64,000 nucleotides of DNA from Streptomyces angustmyceticus. GTDB lineage: Bacteria; Actinomycetota; Actinomycetes; Streptomycetales; Streptomycetaceae. Below are positions 44,924 to 52,645 of this stretch, piece by piece. The stretch covers positions 496,001 through 560,000 of the forward strand of contig NZ_CP082945.1 of NCBI RefSeq assembly GCF_019933235.1, given 5' to 3'. The notes beneath the pieces are model-generated. The model had not been told where the DNA came from. It did not search any database and saw only the letters and a program-made list of their open reading frames with translations. The first letter of the stretch is position 1. Each line of letters opens with the position of its first letter. The position numbers and the translations under genes were made by a program.

Positions 44924-45086
44924 GAGTCCCCCAGTGCGGTGGTTCGGTTGATGCGCCGAGCATGGCGTGCCAGCATCCGGCGAGTCCGACACTTCGGCCG
45001 TCCGTGACGAATCTGTGACGATCGGGCGGTACGGGGTGTCTGGGACGTGCGGGGTTCCCTCAGACGGATCCTGCGGGCGGACGGGT

Positions 45087-45467
45087 CTACCGGGTACCCC
45101 CGGGAAGACCCGTCTGCTGGTCGAGGAGCCAGTCGCAGTCCCGCGCGAGCAACTGCACCTTCACCATCGCCGCGAACGGATCCCCGGCCAGCGGCTGCTC
45201 CAACTGTCGGGTGATGCAGTCCAGGCGGGCCGCCCGCTCATACCAAGCCCCGCTGCCCCGCCACAGCTGGTCGGCGGCAGTCCGGGCGCCCGGCAGCAGC
45301 AGGGCGACGTGCCCGCGCAGCGCCTCGTGCAGCCCGGCCATCGCGTCGCGGTCGAGGGGGCCGGCGCCCAACAGCAGGGCCAGGCGGACCGTCTCCCGGA
45401 TCGTGGCGGTGTCGATCGGCTCGGCGTCGGGAGATGCTGGCGGGGACACCTGCGGGACTGGTTGCAC
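45087..45467 (-). CDS. DUF6415 family protein
   Basis: 126 residues. The family pattern is visible: TIRETVRLALLLGAGPLD, then MAGLHEALRGHVALLLPGAR, 'YERAARLDCITRQLEQPLAG' and the end VQLLARDCDWLLDQQTG. Helical, found in Streptomyces elements close to XRE-type regulators, as here. Function unknown. Confidence 0.75.
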   Translation of the reverse strand: MQPVPQVSPPASPDAEPIDTATIRETVRLALLLGAGPLDRDAMAGLHEALRGHVALLLPGARTAADQLWRGSGAWYERAARLDCITRQLEQPLAGDPFAAMVKVQLLARDCDWLLDQQTGLPGGTR

Positions 45468-45474
45468 ACTGAAC

Positions 45475-45512
45475 CCCTAGCGTCAGAAGTGGCTGCACCT
45501 CTAACGCTAGGG
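45475..45512. promoter_or_regulatory. Inverted repeat before the DUF6415 gene
   Basis: Perfect 9-base arms CCCTAGCGT (45475-45483) and ACGCTAGGG (45504-45512), 20 bases apart, starting 8 bp upstream of the DUF6415 start. The spacing is too long for a simple terminator and suits an operator pair. Confidence 0.55.
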
Positions 45513-45556
45513 ATCATTGGGTGACGGAAGGGCTACAAGCCGTAGCCCCAGAGGGC

Positions 45557-46783
45557 TCAGACCACTCCGAGACGAATCCCCAGCTCCACCAGCTGCCCGC
45601 GCTTCTGAGTGCGGATCATCGTGCCCACCGTTTCGCGCACCCCCGCGTGCATCCTCGTGGCCTGCGGCGCCAACCGCTCCGCCTGCAAGAACGCTCCCAA
45701 CGCGGCGTCCCGCTGCCCGTTGTAGAAGTGGGCGCGCCCCACATCGATGAAGTGGTGCGACCTGCGCTCCCGGCTGTACGAGTCGGGCAGCTTGACGTCC
45801 CGCGCCCGCTCCACCGCCACCCGGCCCTGCCCCAGCTCCACCGGAAGGCTCACGCCCCAGATCGCCACGTTCGTCGGCCCGAACTGGAGGTGCCAGTCGT
45901 CACGGTCCTCGCCGAGCAGATCCGCAGACTTCGTCGCGCGTCGCCAGTGCCGCTCAGCCGCCGCCTTCTCCGAGGCGCGGGCATGGTTCAACGCCGCCTT
46001 CAGCTCGAACGCCCCGCGCAGCGACACCGCCTCAGGCGACACATCCTGCCGCCGGGTCAGGTCGGCCAGAGCCTCGTCGATGATGGCGCCCGCCTCGTCG
46101 TGCTCCCCGATACTCAGGAACTCGCCCGCGTCGTACCAGCGCGCGGCCAGCACCCTCAGCGGATCGCCCGTCGCCTCCGCAGACCACAACACCCGCTCGG
46201 TCGCCAGCGTCGCGTCGCTGACGTGGCCAAGCTTGTACAGGTACTGCATGGCGCACTCGTAGGCCGTGGCCAGCAGCCCGTACACGTCGCACCGTTCACT
46301 CCCGGCCGTCACCTCGGCCGCCACCTGCAAGTCCCGAAGCAGCGCCGGCAGAGTCTCGCCAGCCTGCGCCAGCCGTGCACCATGCCGGTCCGCATTCGCC
46401 GCGGCAGCCCGCACGCGCAGCTCCGGCACATCGACGGCCGCGACCTCGGCGTCGTCGGCGCGCGTCGGCCGGCCGTGGCGCAGCAGAGCCCGCCGCACCG
46501 AGGCGACCGCGGCCACCGCCGTCTGCCCATCACGATCCGCCTGGGGAGGGATGATCGGACCTCCGGTGATTTCGGTGGGGTGGCAGCCCAGCGCCCGGCA
46601 CAGCGGCAGGATCGTAGCGGGCCGGTCCAGTGCGCGGCGCCCCTGCTCGAACGCCTTGATCGCTGCCAAGCTGAAGCCTGCCTCGGTGGCGAGCCGCTGC
46701 TGCGTCCAGCGGCGCCGCATCCGTAGACGCGCCAGACGCTGGCCGTTGCTGTCGCCCTCGTGAGAGTCACTGAAGTACGCCAT
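45557..46783 (-). CDS. XRE-family regulator with TPR-like C-terminus
   Basis: 408 residues from ATG 46783 with GGAGG nine bases before. N-terminal helix-turn-helix (residues about 14-72): RLARLRMRRRWTQQRLATEA, then LAAIKAFEQGRRALDRP. The rest is helical, in repeats such as CDVYGLLATAYECAMQYLYK and HHFIDVGRAHFYNGQRDAAL, like the TPR part of Streptomyces regulators that sense peptides or partners. It is probably a prophage control gene. An inverted repeat just upstream is its likely operator. Confidence 0.85.
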   Translation of the reverse strand: MAYFSDSHEGDSNGQRLARLRMRRRWTQQRLATEAGFSLAAIKAFEQGRRALDRPATILPLCRALGCHPTEITGGPIIPPQADRDGQTAVAAVASVRRALLRHGRPTRADDAEVAAVDVPELRVRAAAANADRHGARLAQAGETLPALLRDLQVAAEVTAGSERCDVYGLLATAYECAMQYLYKLGHVSDATLATERVLWSAEATGDPLRVLAARWYDAGEFLSIGEHDEAGAIIDEALADLTRRQDVSPEAVSLRGAFELKAALNHARASEKAAAERHWRRATKSADLLGEDRDDWHLQFGPTNVAIWGVSLPVELGQGRVAVERARDVKLPDSYSRERRSHHFIDVGRAHFYNGQRDAALGAFLQAERLAPQATRMHAGVRETVGTMIRTQKRGQLVELGIRLGVV

Positions 46784-46792
46784 AATGGGCCT

Positions 46793-46820
46793 CCGTTCCA
46801 GAACTCGACATTCGGAACGG
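46793..46820. promoter_or_regulatory. Inverted-repeat operator before the XRE gene
   Basis: CCGTTCC (46793-46799) and GGAACGG (46814-46820) are perfect 7-base arms 14 bases apart, starting 10 bp before the XRE start. Confidence 0.6.
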
Positions 46821-46922
46821 TACGCCTGCCAGGCGCCAGGGCGTGCGGCGATCGGCCCCCACCATTCCGGCGGGGGCCGATTTCGTGGCCGGCTGTCAGT
46901 GCCCGGCCGTACCATCGGCGGC

Positions 46923-47075
46923 ATGGCGACCCCCTGCGTGCCCGACGCCTCCGCTGAGGCGAACAAGGCGATACGCCGGTTCATGGCCGCCCGCACCGGC
47001 CGACCCCTCACCGCGGACGAGCAGGACGAGTACGAGCGGCTGCTCGCCGCCTGGGCCGAAGCCACCCGTCGCTGA
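46923..47075 (+). CDS. 50-residue hypothetical protein
   Basis: ATG 46923. VPDASAEANKAIRRFMAART, then LTADEQDEYERLLAAWAEAT: one helical, charged domain. Divergent from the XRE gene and followed by a terminator, so it is a complete one-gene unit. No clear Shine-Dalgarno. Family unknown. Confidence 0.55.
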   Translation: MATPCVPDASAEANKAIRRFMAARTGRPLTADEQDEYERLLAAWAEATRR

Positions 47076-47086
47076 CACGACGAAGC

Positions 47087-47117
47087 GCCCCGCCGCCTGC
47101 CGAAGCAGGGGCGGGGC
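47087..47117. terminator. Bidirectional terminator at the end of the late operon
   Basis: Arms GCCCCGCCGCCTGC (47087-47100) and GCAGGGGCGGGGC (47105-47117) with a CGAA loop. It ends the 46923 gene and, from the other side, the leftward late transcript that reaches 47136. Confidence 0.88.
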
Positions 47118-47135
47118 ATTCGCTCGGGGGCTCCG

Positions 47136-47450
47136 TTAGGGGGTAGCGCTCGAAGAGGGGCCGGGCGTCGGTGCGTTAGCGCAGATCTTGTCGGCAGCCC
47201 TCCGCATCGCGGCGCCCAGCCGCTTGGCGTTGTCGTCACGGAGGATCGCCCACAAGGCGCAGGTGAGCTGCTGCTGGTCCGTGCGCTGCGCCTGGCCGGT
47301 GGTCTGCCCGGACCGCAGGGTGGTGAGCCCGGTCTGTGCGTTGGACTGCATCCATATGAGGACGCCCGCCAGCACGGTGACGGTGACGAAGACAACGGTG
47401 ATGATGGCGTTGCCGCCGACGGGGCGGCGGCCCGGTAGTGGCGCGGTCAT
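47136..47450 (-). CDS. Small membrane protein, last gene of the late operon
   Basis: 104 residues with one membrane span (NAIITVVFVTVTVLAGVLIW, residues about 14-33) and a Gln/Ala-rich outer part (QRTDQQQLTCALWAILRDDN, then ICANAPTP). It overlaps the collagen-like gene by four bases. Possibly a spanin- or antiholin-like part of the lysis cassette, but no motif proves it. Confidence 0.7.
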   Translation of the reverse strand: MTAPLPGRRPVGGNAIITVVFVTVTVLAGVLIWMQSNAQTGLTTLRSGQTTGQAQRTDQQQLTCALWAILRDDNAKRLGAAMRRAADKICANAPTPGPSSSATP

Positions 47451-48127
47451 GCTCCGCCCCTTCTGGTCAGCCTGCTGCCCAGCAGGCTGGGCAGCAGGGG
47501 TGTTTCGCTGGGTGACGAGGTGGGGCTTGGGCTGACTGTCTGCGGCTGGTCGCTGCTGGCGCCCTTGCGGCGGCAGACGAGCGTGTCAGGGGCCTGCGGA
47601 TCGGGCTCAAGCACGTATCCGTCGGGGCAGGTTTGGCCGTCGCGCCCGCTCTGCCCGTCCGTCCCGTCCTTGCCGTCGGTGCCATCTCGTCCGCTGGGTC
47701 CGGCGGGGCCTGTTGGCCCGGGGACTGTGGAGTCGGCTCCTGGCTGGCCCGGCTGCCCGTCCTTCCCGTCCGCGCCGGGCGATCCGCTGGGGCCTGGCGA
47801 TCCGGCGGGGCCGCGGGGGCCGGGGACGGTGGACTTTGCGCCCGGCCCACCGCGGTCTCCCTTGTCACCCTTCTGGCCGGGCGCGCTGGTGCCGTTCTTC
47901 CCTGGGTGGCCGCGCGGCCCGGCCACCGGTACGGCACCCAGATGGCGCACCTGCTTGGCGAGGGCATCCCGATCCGCGAGGGCCTGATGGAGCGAGGCGG
48001 ACAGAGTCTGGATGGTGATGACGATCCAGGCGAGGACCGCCACCAGCAGCACGACGCCCGCGGTGTACATGAGGTCGGCCCGGCGCTTACGTCCACGGTC
48101 AGACCGGTGAAGTCCCATGCCTGTCAT
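47447..48127 (-). CDS. Membrane-anchored collagen-like protein
   Basis: 226 residues. A membrane span (VVLLVAVLAWIVITIQTL, residues about 25-42) and a short coiled coil (SASLHQALADRDALAKQV) lead into about 30 Gly-X-Y triplets (GPRGHPGKNG..., GQKGDKGDRGG..., PGPRGPAGSPGPSGSPG). An internal repeat is seen: the STVPGPRGPAG and STVPGPTGPAG units. A CPDG...LVCRRKG domain and a Ser/Pro-rich tail follow. Collagen-like repeats occur in phage tail fibres, but here the gene sits with lysis genes. It is coupled on both sides (ATGA). Confidence 0.85.
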   Translation of the reverse strand: MTGMGLHRSDRGRKRRADLMYTAGVVLLVAVLAWIVITIQTLSASLHQALADRDALAKQVRHLGAVPVAGPRGHPGKNGTSAPGQKGDKGDRGGPGAKSTVPGPRGPAGSPGPSGSPGADGKDGQPGQPGADSTVPGPTGPAGPSGRDGTDGKDGTDGQSGRDGQTCPDGYVLEPDPQAPDTLVCRRKGASSDQPQTVSPSPTSSPSETPLLPSLLGSRLTRRGGA

Positions 48128-48468
48128 TTCGTCCCCCTGCTAGCGAGGTAGACCTGCAGGAGCAGCAGGAGAAGCGGCACGACCAGCGAGGTGAGAATGA
48201 GCCGCCGGTCGGAGGCCCGCTGCGCCTCGGCCTTGCGGGTCTCCTCCATCCGGGCATCCGACTCCTTCTGGCGGGCATCCTCGAGCGCGGCGACCCGCAC
48301 AGCAATCAGCTGAGCGCGTTCGTCCTGGGCCTGCTGCTGAAGCGTCAGCAGCGAGGCGTCGACTTTGGTGTCGAGGCGCCCGGCCAGAGTCCGCATGTCC
48401 TCTTTGATGTCGTCGAACCCGGCGTCCAGGCGACGGGCCAGCTCCCCGTTCGTCGGCTCGTCGCCCAT
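48124..48468 (-). CDS. Coiled-coil protein with C-terminal membrane anchor
   Basis: 114 residues. Residues 20-85 are a long charged coiled coil (FDDIKEDMRTLAGRLDTKVD, then LTLQQQAQDERAQLIAVRVA), and the end is a membrane span (LILTSLVVPLLLLLLQVYLA). This layout is common among phage lysis-module proteins of Gram-positive hosts (hemolysin XhlA-like). It is coupled to the collagen-like gene. Confidence 0.75.
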   Translation of the reverse strand: MGDEPTNGELARRLDAGFDDIKEDMRTLAGRLDTKVDASLLTLQQQAQDERAQLIAVRVAALEDARQKESDARMEETRKAEAQRASDRRLILTSLVVPLLLLLLQVYLASRGTK

Positions 48469-48480
48469 GCTGGCCTCCGG

Positions 48481-48828
48481 TTAGCCGGCCACCGGTGCGC
48501 CCGGGCGGGACGGCGAGACCTGTGGCCGGGTCAGCAGTGTCAGCGTCGCCAATACGACACCGTTGACAGCGCCGATGGTCGACTGCGACACCTCGTAGCC
48601 GAAGGTGGCGACAAACACCGCCGCTGCGGCCACGACAGTGGTGAACGCCTGCGGGGCGACCGGCCGGGTCATGGCCGCAGCAACCGCGCCGAAGACCGCA
48701 GTGACGACACCGACGATCGCACCCGCCTGCGCTGCGGTAAGGCCGGTGAAGCCGAGACTGACGAGCAGGCCGAGCGCAGCCGACAGCGCGTTGAGGACTA
48801 CCACGGGCTCTCTGCCGAAGATCTTCAT
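48481..48828 (-). CDS. Holin-like protein
   Basis: 115 residues from ATG 48828. Hydrophobic segments at about 10-28, 32-52 and 63-80 (VVLNALSAALGLLVSLGF; AGAIVGVVTAVFGAVAAAM; FTTVVAAAAVFVATFGYEV), with a possible fourth at NGVVLATLTLL. It follows the amidase gene directly. The position and size suit a holin that opens the membrane for the endolysin. Confidence 0.75.
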   Translation of the reverse strand: MKIFGREPVVVLNALSAALGLLVSLGFTGLTAAQAGAIVGVVTAVFGAVAAAMTRPVAPQAFTTVVAAAAVFVATFGYEVSQSTIGAVNGVVLATLTLLTRPQVSPSRPGAPVAG

Positions 48829-48868
48829 GCTGATTCCGTTCTCTAAAGGACGCCTGAGCGCCCGAGGG

Positions 48869-49795
48869 TTAGGCGACAACAACGAACCCGTGGCGGGCGC
48901 CGAGCCGGGTGAGGGATCCCTTGCCGGGGATGCCGTCAGCGTCCTTGCCGGTGTAGCCGCCGCCGGCCGGGGATCGCTGCCAGCGGGCGTAGGCGTCGCG
49001 GGTGGTGGTGCCGTAGCTGCCGTCGCCCGCGTAGGTCTTGGCGAGGAGTCCTTCACTGACGAGTCCGGCCTCGACCAGGTTGACGCCGGACCGGTAGGTG
49101 ACGTGCCCCTGCTTTGCAGGCGGGTCGGCCTTCGCAGCGGCTATGAGCTGGGACAGGTCGACGCGGGGCCGGGACGGGGTGGGCGAGGGCGTCGCAGGCT
49201 TGCCAGGCTTCGTCGCGAGTTGTTTCCGCACGTCGGCACGGAAGACATCCATGTCGAAGGACGGGTCGACCTTGCCGGGCTGTGCTTCCTTGTGCCCGGC
49301 GACGCTGCGTTCGCTCCAGCCGTGGGCGCGGCACAGGGCTGTTGCCCACAGGACGGCCTGCCGGTACTGGGTTGCCGGGTAGGCGTCCTTGCCGTTGCCG
49401 AGATTTTCGATCTCGAGGCCGTACAGCACGTCGTTGCCGTCGTAGTTGGCTTGATCGTCGTGCGGCAGTGCGGATTCGGCCCGGAGGGCGGCGATCACAT
49501 CCGCGTCGACCAGGCCGGCGTGGTTGGCGCGCTTCGAGGAGATCATCCACAGGCCGTCGGTCTTGCCGAGCCAGGAGTGACAGAGCGGGCCGGGTAGGTC
49601 GGAGCGGCCGTTGTAGCAGATTTCGCGGTCGCCGTGTCCAGCGGTGTGGTGGATGAGGACGCCGTAGACGGGGCCGAAAGGCTTGCCGGTCGCGGCGTCG
49701 CGCTCGTGTGTTCGCCATCCGTCGTGCTCGTGGACCGTCAGGCCCTCAGACCGAAGCACGGACAGCAGGCGGTCGGCGGAAAGTGGCGTGGCCAT
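48869..49795 (-). CDS. Endolysin: N-acetylmuramoyl-L-alanine amidase
   Basis: 308 residues from ATG 49795 (GGAGGCCCC before it). Residues about 40-190 are an Amidase_2/PGRP-type zinc amidase: zinc ligand in LIHHTAGHGD (H49/H50), and SVAGHKEAQPGKVDPSFD with the distal ligands. A Pro/Thr linker (PATPSPTPSRP) leads to a C-terminal peptidoglycan-binding module (VTYRSGVNLVEAGLVSEGLL, then GTTTRDAYARWQRS). It cuts the bond between MurNAc and the stem peptide at lysis. Confidence 0.93.
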   Translation of the reverse strand: MATPLSADRLLSVLRSEGLTVHEHDGWRTHERDAATGKPFGPVYGVLIHHTAGHGDREICYNGRSDLPGPLCHSWLGKTDGLWMISSKRANHAGLVDADVIAALRAESALPHDDQANYDGNDVLYGLEIENLGNGKDAYPATQYRQAVLWATALCRAHGWSERSVAGHKEAQPGKVDPSFDMDVFRADVRKQLATKPGKPATPSPTPSRPRVDLSQLIAAAKADPPAKQGHVTYRSGVNLVEAGLVSEGLLAKTYAGDGSYGTTTRDAYARWQRSPAGGGYTGKDADGIPGKGSLTRLGARHGFVVVA

Positions 49796-49856
49796 GGGGC
49801 CTCCAGATATGCAAAAGGCCCCGGCCATCTGGCGGGGGCGTAGGGGTGGTTGAGGG

Positions 49857-50003
49857 TCAGGTATCGGCGCCGGGCGGGGGCGGCGGCTCGGGGGACGGTT
49901 CGGGCGGCGGGTCCACCAGCCCCAGATCGGCAAGCGTGTCGAGGTCCCCGGCACTCTCATCGACGCGCGGCTGGATAGGCACGGGCGCCGGCTGGTCAGG
50001 CAT
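49857..50003 (-). CDS. 48-residue acidic Pro-rich protein
   Basis: ATG 50003 with AGGAG at a good distance. It reads MPDQPAPVPIQPRVDESAGD, then LDTLADLGLVDPPPEPSPEP and PPPPGADT. Short acidic ORFs with Pro-rich ends often stand between tail fibre and lysis genes of actinophages. A hairpin (49819-49840 or so) follows the stop. Confidence 0.65.
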   Translation of the reverse strand: MPDQPAPVPIQPRVDESAGDLDTLADLGLVDPPPEPSPEPPPPPGADT

Positions 50004-50017
50004 TCAGTGGCTCCTGG

Positions 50018-50650
50018 TCAGAGGCTGTAGAAGAGGCCGTTGAGACTGACCCACGGGGGCGTCACGCGGTCGCTGGCTGTCGTGGAACTGGTGCCGATGA
50101 CCTTCAGATGGCCATCCGACTGGGCGTCGATCTTCAGGCTCAGGCTCGACGAGTTCGAGGCCGAGCAGGCCGCGGAGACCGTGCGGAGGGACCCCGGGCG
50201 CGCTGCCGCCGGCAGTGCCGTGTTCGTGATGATGCCGCCGTTGGCGATGTTGCCGGGACTGCCGGGATAGGTCAGGTTGAGGCCGCCCTGCAGCATCACC
50301 GTCAGTTCCCCGAAGAGGTTCACGATCCGGTACTGGGCGGTGCCGTTCGAGTTGCCGTCGTGCGAATAGCCGGACGCGAGGGGGATCGTCGTCCACGCCG
50401 AGGTGCCGGCCGCGACGACCACCCAGGCGGTGCCGTCGAAAACCGTCAGCAACTTCTCGGTGGTCAGGAATGCGGTCATCCCGGCCGCCGGGCTAGCGAT
50501 GGTGGCGTTGCGAGCGGACGCCGATGAGAACCGCATCACCGACCGAGGCACCAGGCCGGCAGCGAGGTTCGCCGCCAAGACCTGCTGGTTGGGGGCATCG
50601 GTCAGGCTCGCGACCTGCACACCCTGCCCGTAGCTGTCGGTGGTAGGCAT
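50018..50650 (-). CDS. Phage tail-tip/fibre protein
   Basis: 210 residues. An N-terminal segment (VQVASLTDAPNQQVLAANLA) is followed by beta-rich sequence with ATIASPAAGMTAFLTTEKLL and, near the end, 'VSLNGLFYSL'. Such proteins form part of the baseplate or receptor-binding structure of siphoviruses. It begins 1 bp into the stop of the previous gene. Confidence 0.7.
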   Translation of the reverse strand: MPTTDSYGQGVQVASLTDAPNQQVLAANLAAGLVPRSVMRFSSASARNATIASPAAGMTAFLTTEKLLTVFDGTAWVVVAAGTSAWTTIPLASGYSHDGNSNGTAQYRIVNLFGELTVMLQGGLNLTYPGSPGNIANGGIITNTALPAAARPGSLRTVSAACSASNSSSLSLKIDAQSDGHLKVIGTSSTTASDRVTPPWVSLNGLFYSL

Positions 50651-50931
50651 CAGGCCTCCGGATCGGGCAGCAGGACCACGTCGCAGGCGCCCGTGTAGCT
50701 GAGGGACGCCCGGATTTCCTGGTCGCCGCCGGCGTCAGCGAGCTGCTCGGCCGCATAGTCGGCGATGGCCTTCGTGACGCGATCCAGCAGCTCGGGGGTG
50801 ACGCCCTGCCCGCGGCCGTCGAGCTGCAGCTCAGCCGTGTAGGCGAACATCTGCGAGTCCATTTCCAGGTCCACGACGCGCACCTGGTGCAGGACGCTTT
50901 GCGGGTAGTAGCCGGAGTCAGGGTGCGGCAT
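50650..50931 (-). CDS. Hypothetical tail-region protein
   Basis: 93 residues from ATG 50931 with GGAGGCCCC before. Reads SVLHQVRVVDLEMDSQMFAY, then ELLDRVTKAIADYAAEQLAD. Overlaps the next gene (TGATG). Function unknown; location suggests a minor tail or assembly protein. Confidence 0.65.
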   Translation of the reverse strand: MPHPDSGYYPQSVLHQVRVVDLEMDSQMFAYTAELQLDGRGQGVTPELLDRVTKAIADYAAEQLADAGGDQEIRASLSYTGACDVVLLPDPEA

Positions 50932-50939
50932 GGGGCCTC

Positions 50940-51548
50940 CTAGGTGAGTCGGTATTGCACGCCGTCCAGGCCCGCCCATCCGGCGTTTCCTGAGTAGTCC
51001 TGGATCTGCAGAGCCCCGCTGACGTTGATGTCAAGGGCCCCGTGGACCCCATTCGCAACCTCGGTCGGGAACCGCGACTTGGACGTGGGGGTGATGGCTG
51101 CGGGGAGCGTGCACAGGGTTTGCGGGGTGGCGGCGGAAGCCGGCGCCTTCGCCAGTCCGGACAGGCTGACGGTGCCGTCGCCGTTGATGCGGTAGCTCGG
51201 CGTCCAGTACGGCGAGCCGAACGTGGTCCAGCCACCGGAGAGGGTGAGTGTCTGCCACGTGCCGGCTGTCGTGACCGGTGCGATGCGGCCGTGCGCCAGC
51301 CAGTTCCCGGAGCTGGAGATGCTGACGACGATCGTCTCCCCGGCAGTGGGGGTGACGTAGGTGGCCATGCGGCGGGCGATGATGCCGTCGCTGGTCACCA
51401 CCGTGCCGTCGGTGCCGACCGTCGAGACAATGGCCTGCCGCCAGTCAGAGCCACGCACGTCAGGACTATTCGCGCCTGCCTGGAGCGCTTGCTGGCGCAT
51501 GGCGTCGGCAAGGTCGGCGTGGATGGCCAGCTCGGATCCGGAGGACAT
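50940..51548 (-). CDS. Minor tail protein
   Basis: 202 residues. Starts with a helix (SELAIHADLADAMRQQALQA); then beta-rich: GETIVVSISSSGNWLAHGRI, TLTLSGGWTTFGSPYW and YRINGDGTVSLSGLAK. This fits siphovirus minor tail proteins that mediate host contact. Overlaps its neighbour by one base. Confidence 0.7.
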   Translation of the reverse strand: MSSGSELAIHADLADAMRQQALQAGANSPDVRGSDWRQAIVSTVGTDGTVVTSDGIIARRMATYVTPTAGETIVVSISSSGNWLAHGRIAPVTTAGTWQTLTLSGGWTTFGSPYWTPSYRINGDGTVSLSGLAKAPASAATPQTLCTLPAAITPTSKSRFPTEVANGVHGALDINVSGALQIQDYSGNAGWAGLDGVQYRLT

Positions 51549-52645
51549 CAGGCGTCCTCCTTCGCCGAGATCGTGGTGACCGGGAAATCCCCGCCCTCGT
51601 CCAGAGGCACCGAGAAGCTTTGAATCTGGTGCAGTTCCCCGGTGCCGTCCGGGTAGATCACGCGCAGTACGTCGCCTGGCTCCAATGCAGGATTCGGCAG
51701 ACTGGACAGGTCGCCGCTCGCGTTGGGCGCCTTGCTGGCCCGGAGCTTGAGTGTCGCCGCGCTCGTCGCGGCATTCACCGTCGTGAGCGTGCTGGACGTG
51801 TAGAACGCCGGCCGGTGCCCGAATGGCCCGGCCCAGTAGGTGGGGCTGGTCGGATCATCGTCCGTGACGAGCGCGCTGACCGGTGCCGTGCCGGTCTCCG
51901 TGTTCTCGCCGCGAGCCAGCCAGCCGTTGCTGACGCCGTCGGAGCTCATCCCCCGCGACGCCCTGATGTAGGCGCCTCCCTCCCCCGCGGCCACCGTCCA
52001 CGACGGGGCGACGGCGAGCAGGTCAGGAAGCTCCGAGACGATGAACACGCCGTCGGCGTCCGCGTAGCATTCGGCGCCAATCGCCGCCGCGCATTCCTGC
52101 ACGGCAGCCCACGGGTCGCCCTCAACGTCCCAGGTGCGAGGTCCGATCGGCGCGTCCGTCGCGCGATTTACGACCGCCGCGTCTGGGATGGACCGCTGGA
52201 TCAGGGCCGTGACCGCGCCCACGGCCGTCCCGCTCACACGGTACGGCGAGGTGAACTTGTCGTCGGCGACGATCGCCTCGAGGCCCTTGCCTGCCAGAGT
52301 CACCGGTCCTTCGTCGACATCGCCATCCACGGCGTCCAGGCGGAAGACGCCCAGCGGCACCAGCTCGGTGCTGCCATCGGCAAACTGGACGCCACGGGCT
52401 ATTCGCAGGCGAGAGCCGTAGGTGCTGAGCTTGTCGCTGGCCGTCCGCGGGATCAGTTTGGTGTCCGTGATCGTGACAGAGCACGTGCGGCGGATCGCCT
52501 GCCCGCGGTCCACCGTGACGCTGCCGCCCGTGATTTCGATGGTCTCTACACGCCCATCCGCGCGCAGCAAGGTCACCTGGGAAACCGGCGTGTGCGATTC
52601 CGTGAGTGCTGCCAGGAAGCGGCTGCTGACCGAATACACGATCAC
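51548..52645 (-). CDS. DUF5047-like minor tail protein
   Basis: 365 residues. The start MIVYSVSSRFLAALTESHTP and the segments 'VETIEITGGSVTVDRGQAIRR' and 'LVPLGVFRLDAVDGD' match the DUF5047/tail-associated family found after distal tail proteins in actinophages. It overlaps the upstream gene by four bases. Probably part of the baseplate hub. Confidence 0.75.
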   Translation of the reverse strand: MIVYSVSSRFLAALTESHTPVSQVTLLRADGRVETIEITGGSVTVDRGQAIRRTCSVTITDTKLIPRTASDKLSTYGSRLRIARGVQFADGSTELVPLGVFRLDAVDGDVDEGPVTLAGKGLEAIVADDKFTSPYRVSGTAVGAVTALIQRSIPDAAVVNRATDAPIGPRTWDVEGDPWAAVQECAAAIGAECYADADGVFIVSELPDLLAVAPSWTVAAGEGGAYIRASRGMSSDGVSNGWLARGENTETGTAPVSALVTDDDPTSPTYWAGPFGHRPAFYTSSTLTTVNAATSAATLKLRASKAPNASGDLSSLPNPALEPGDVLRVIYPDGTGELHQIQSFSVPLDEGGDFPVTTISAKEDA

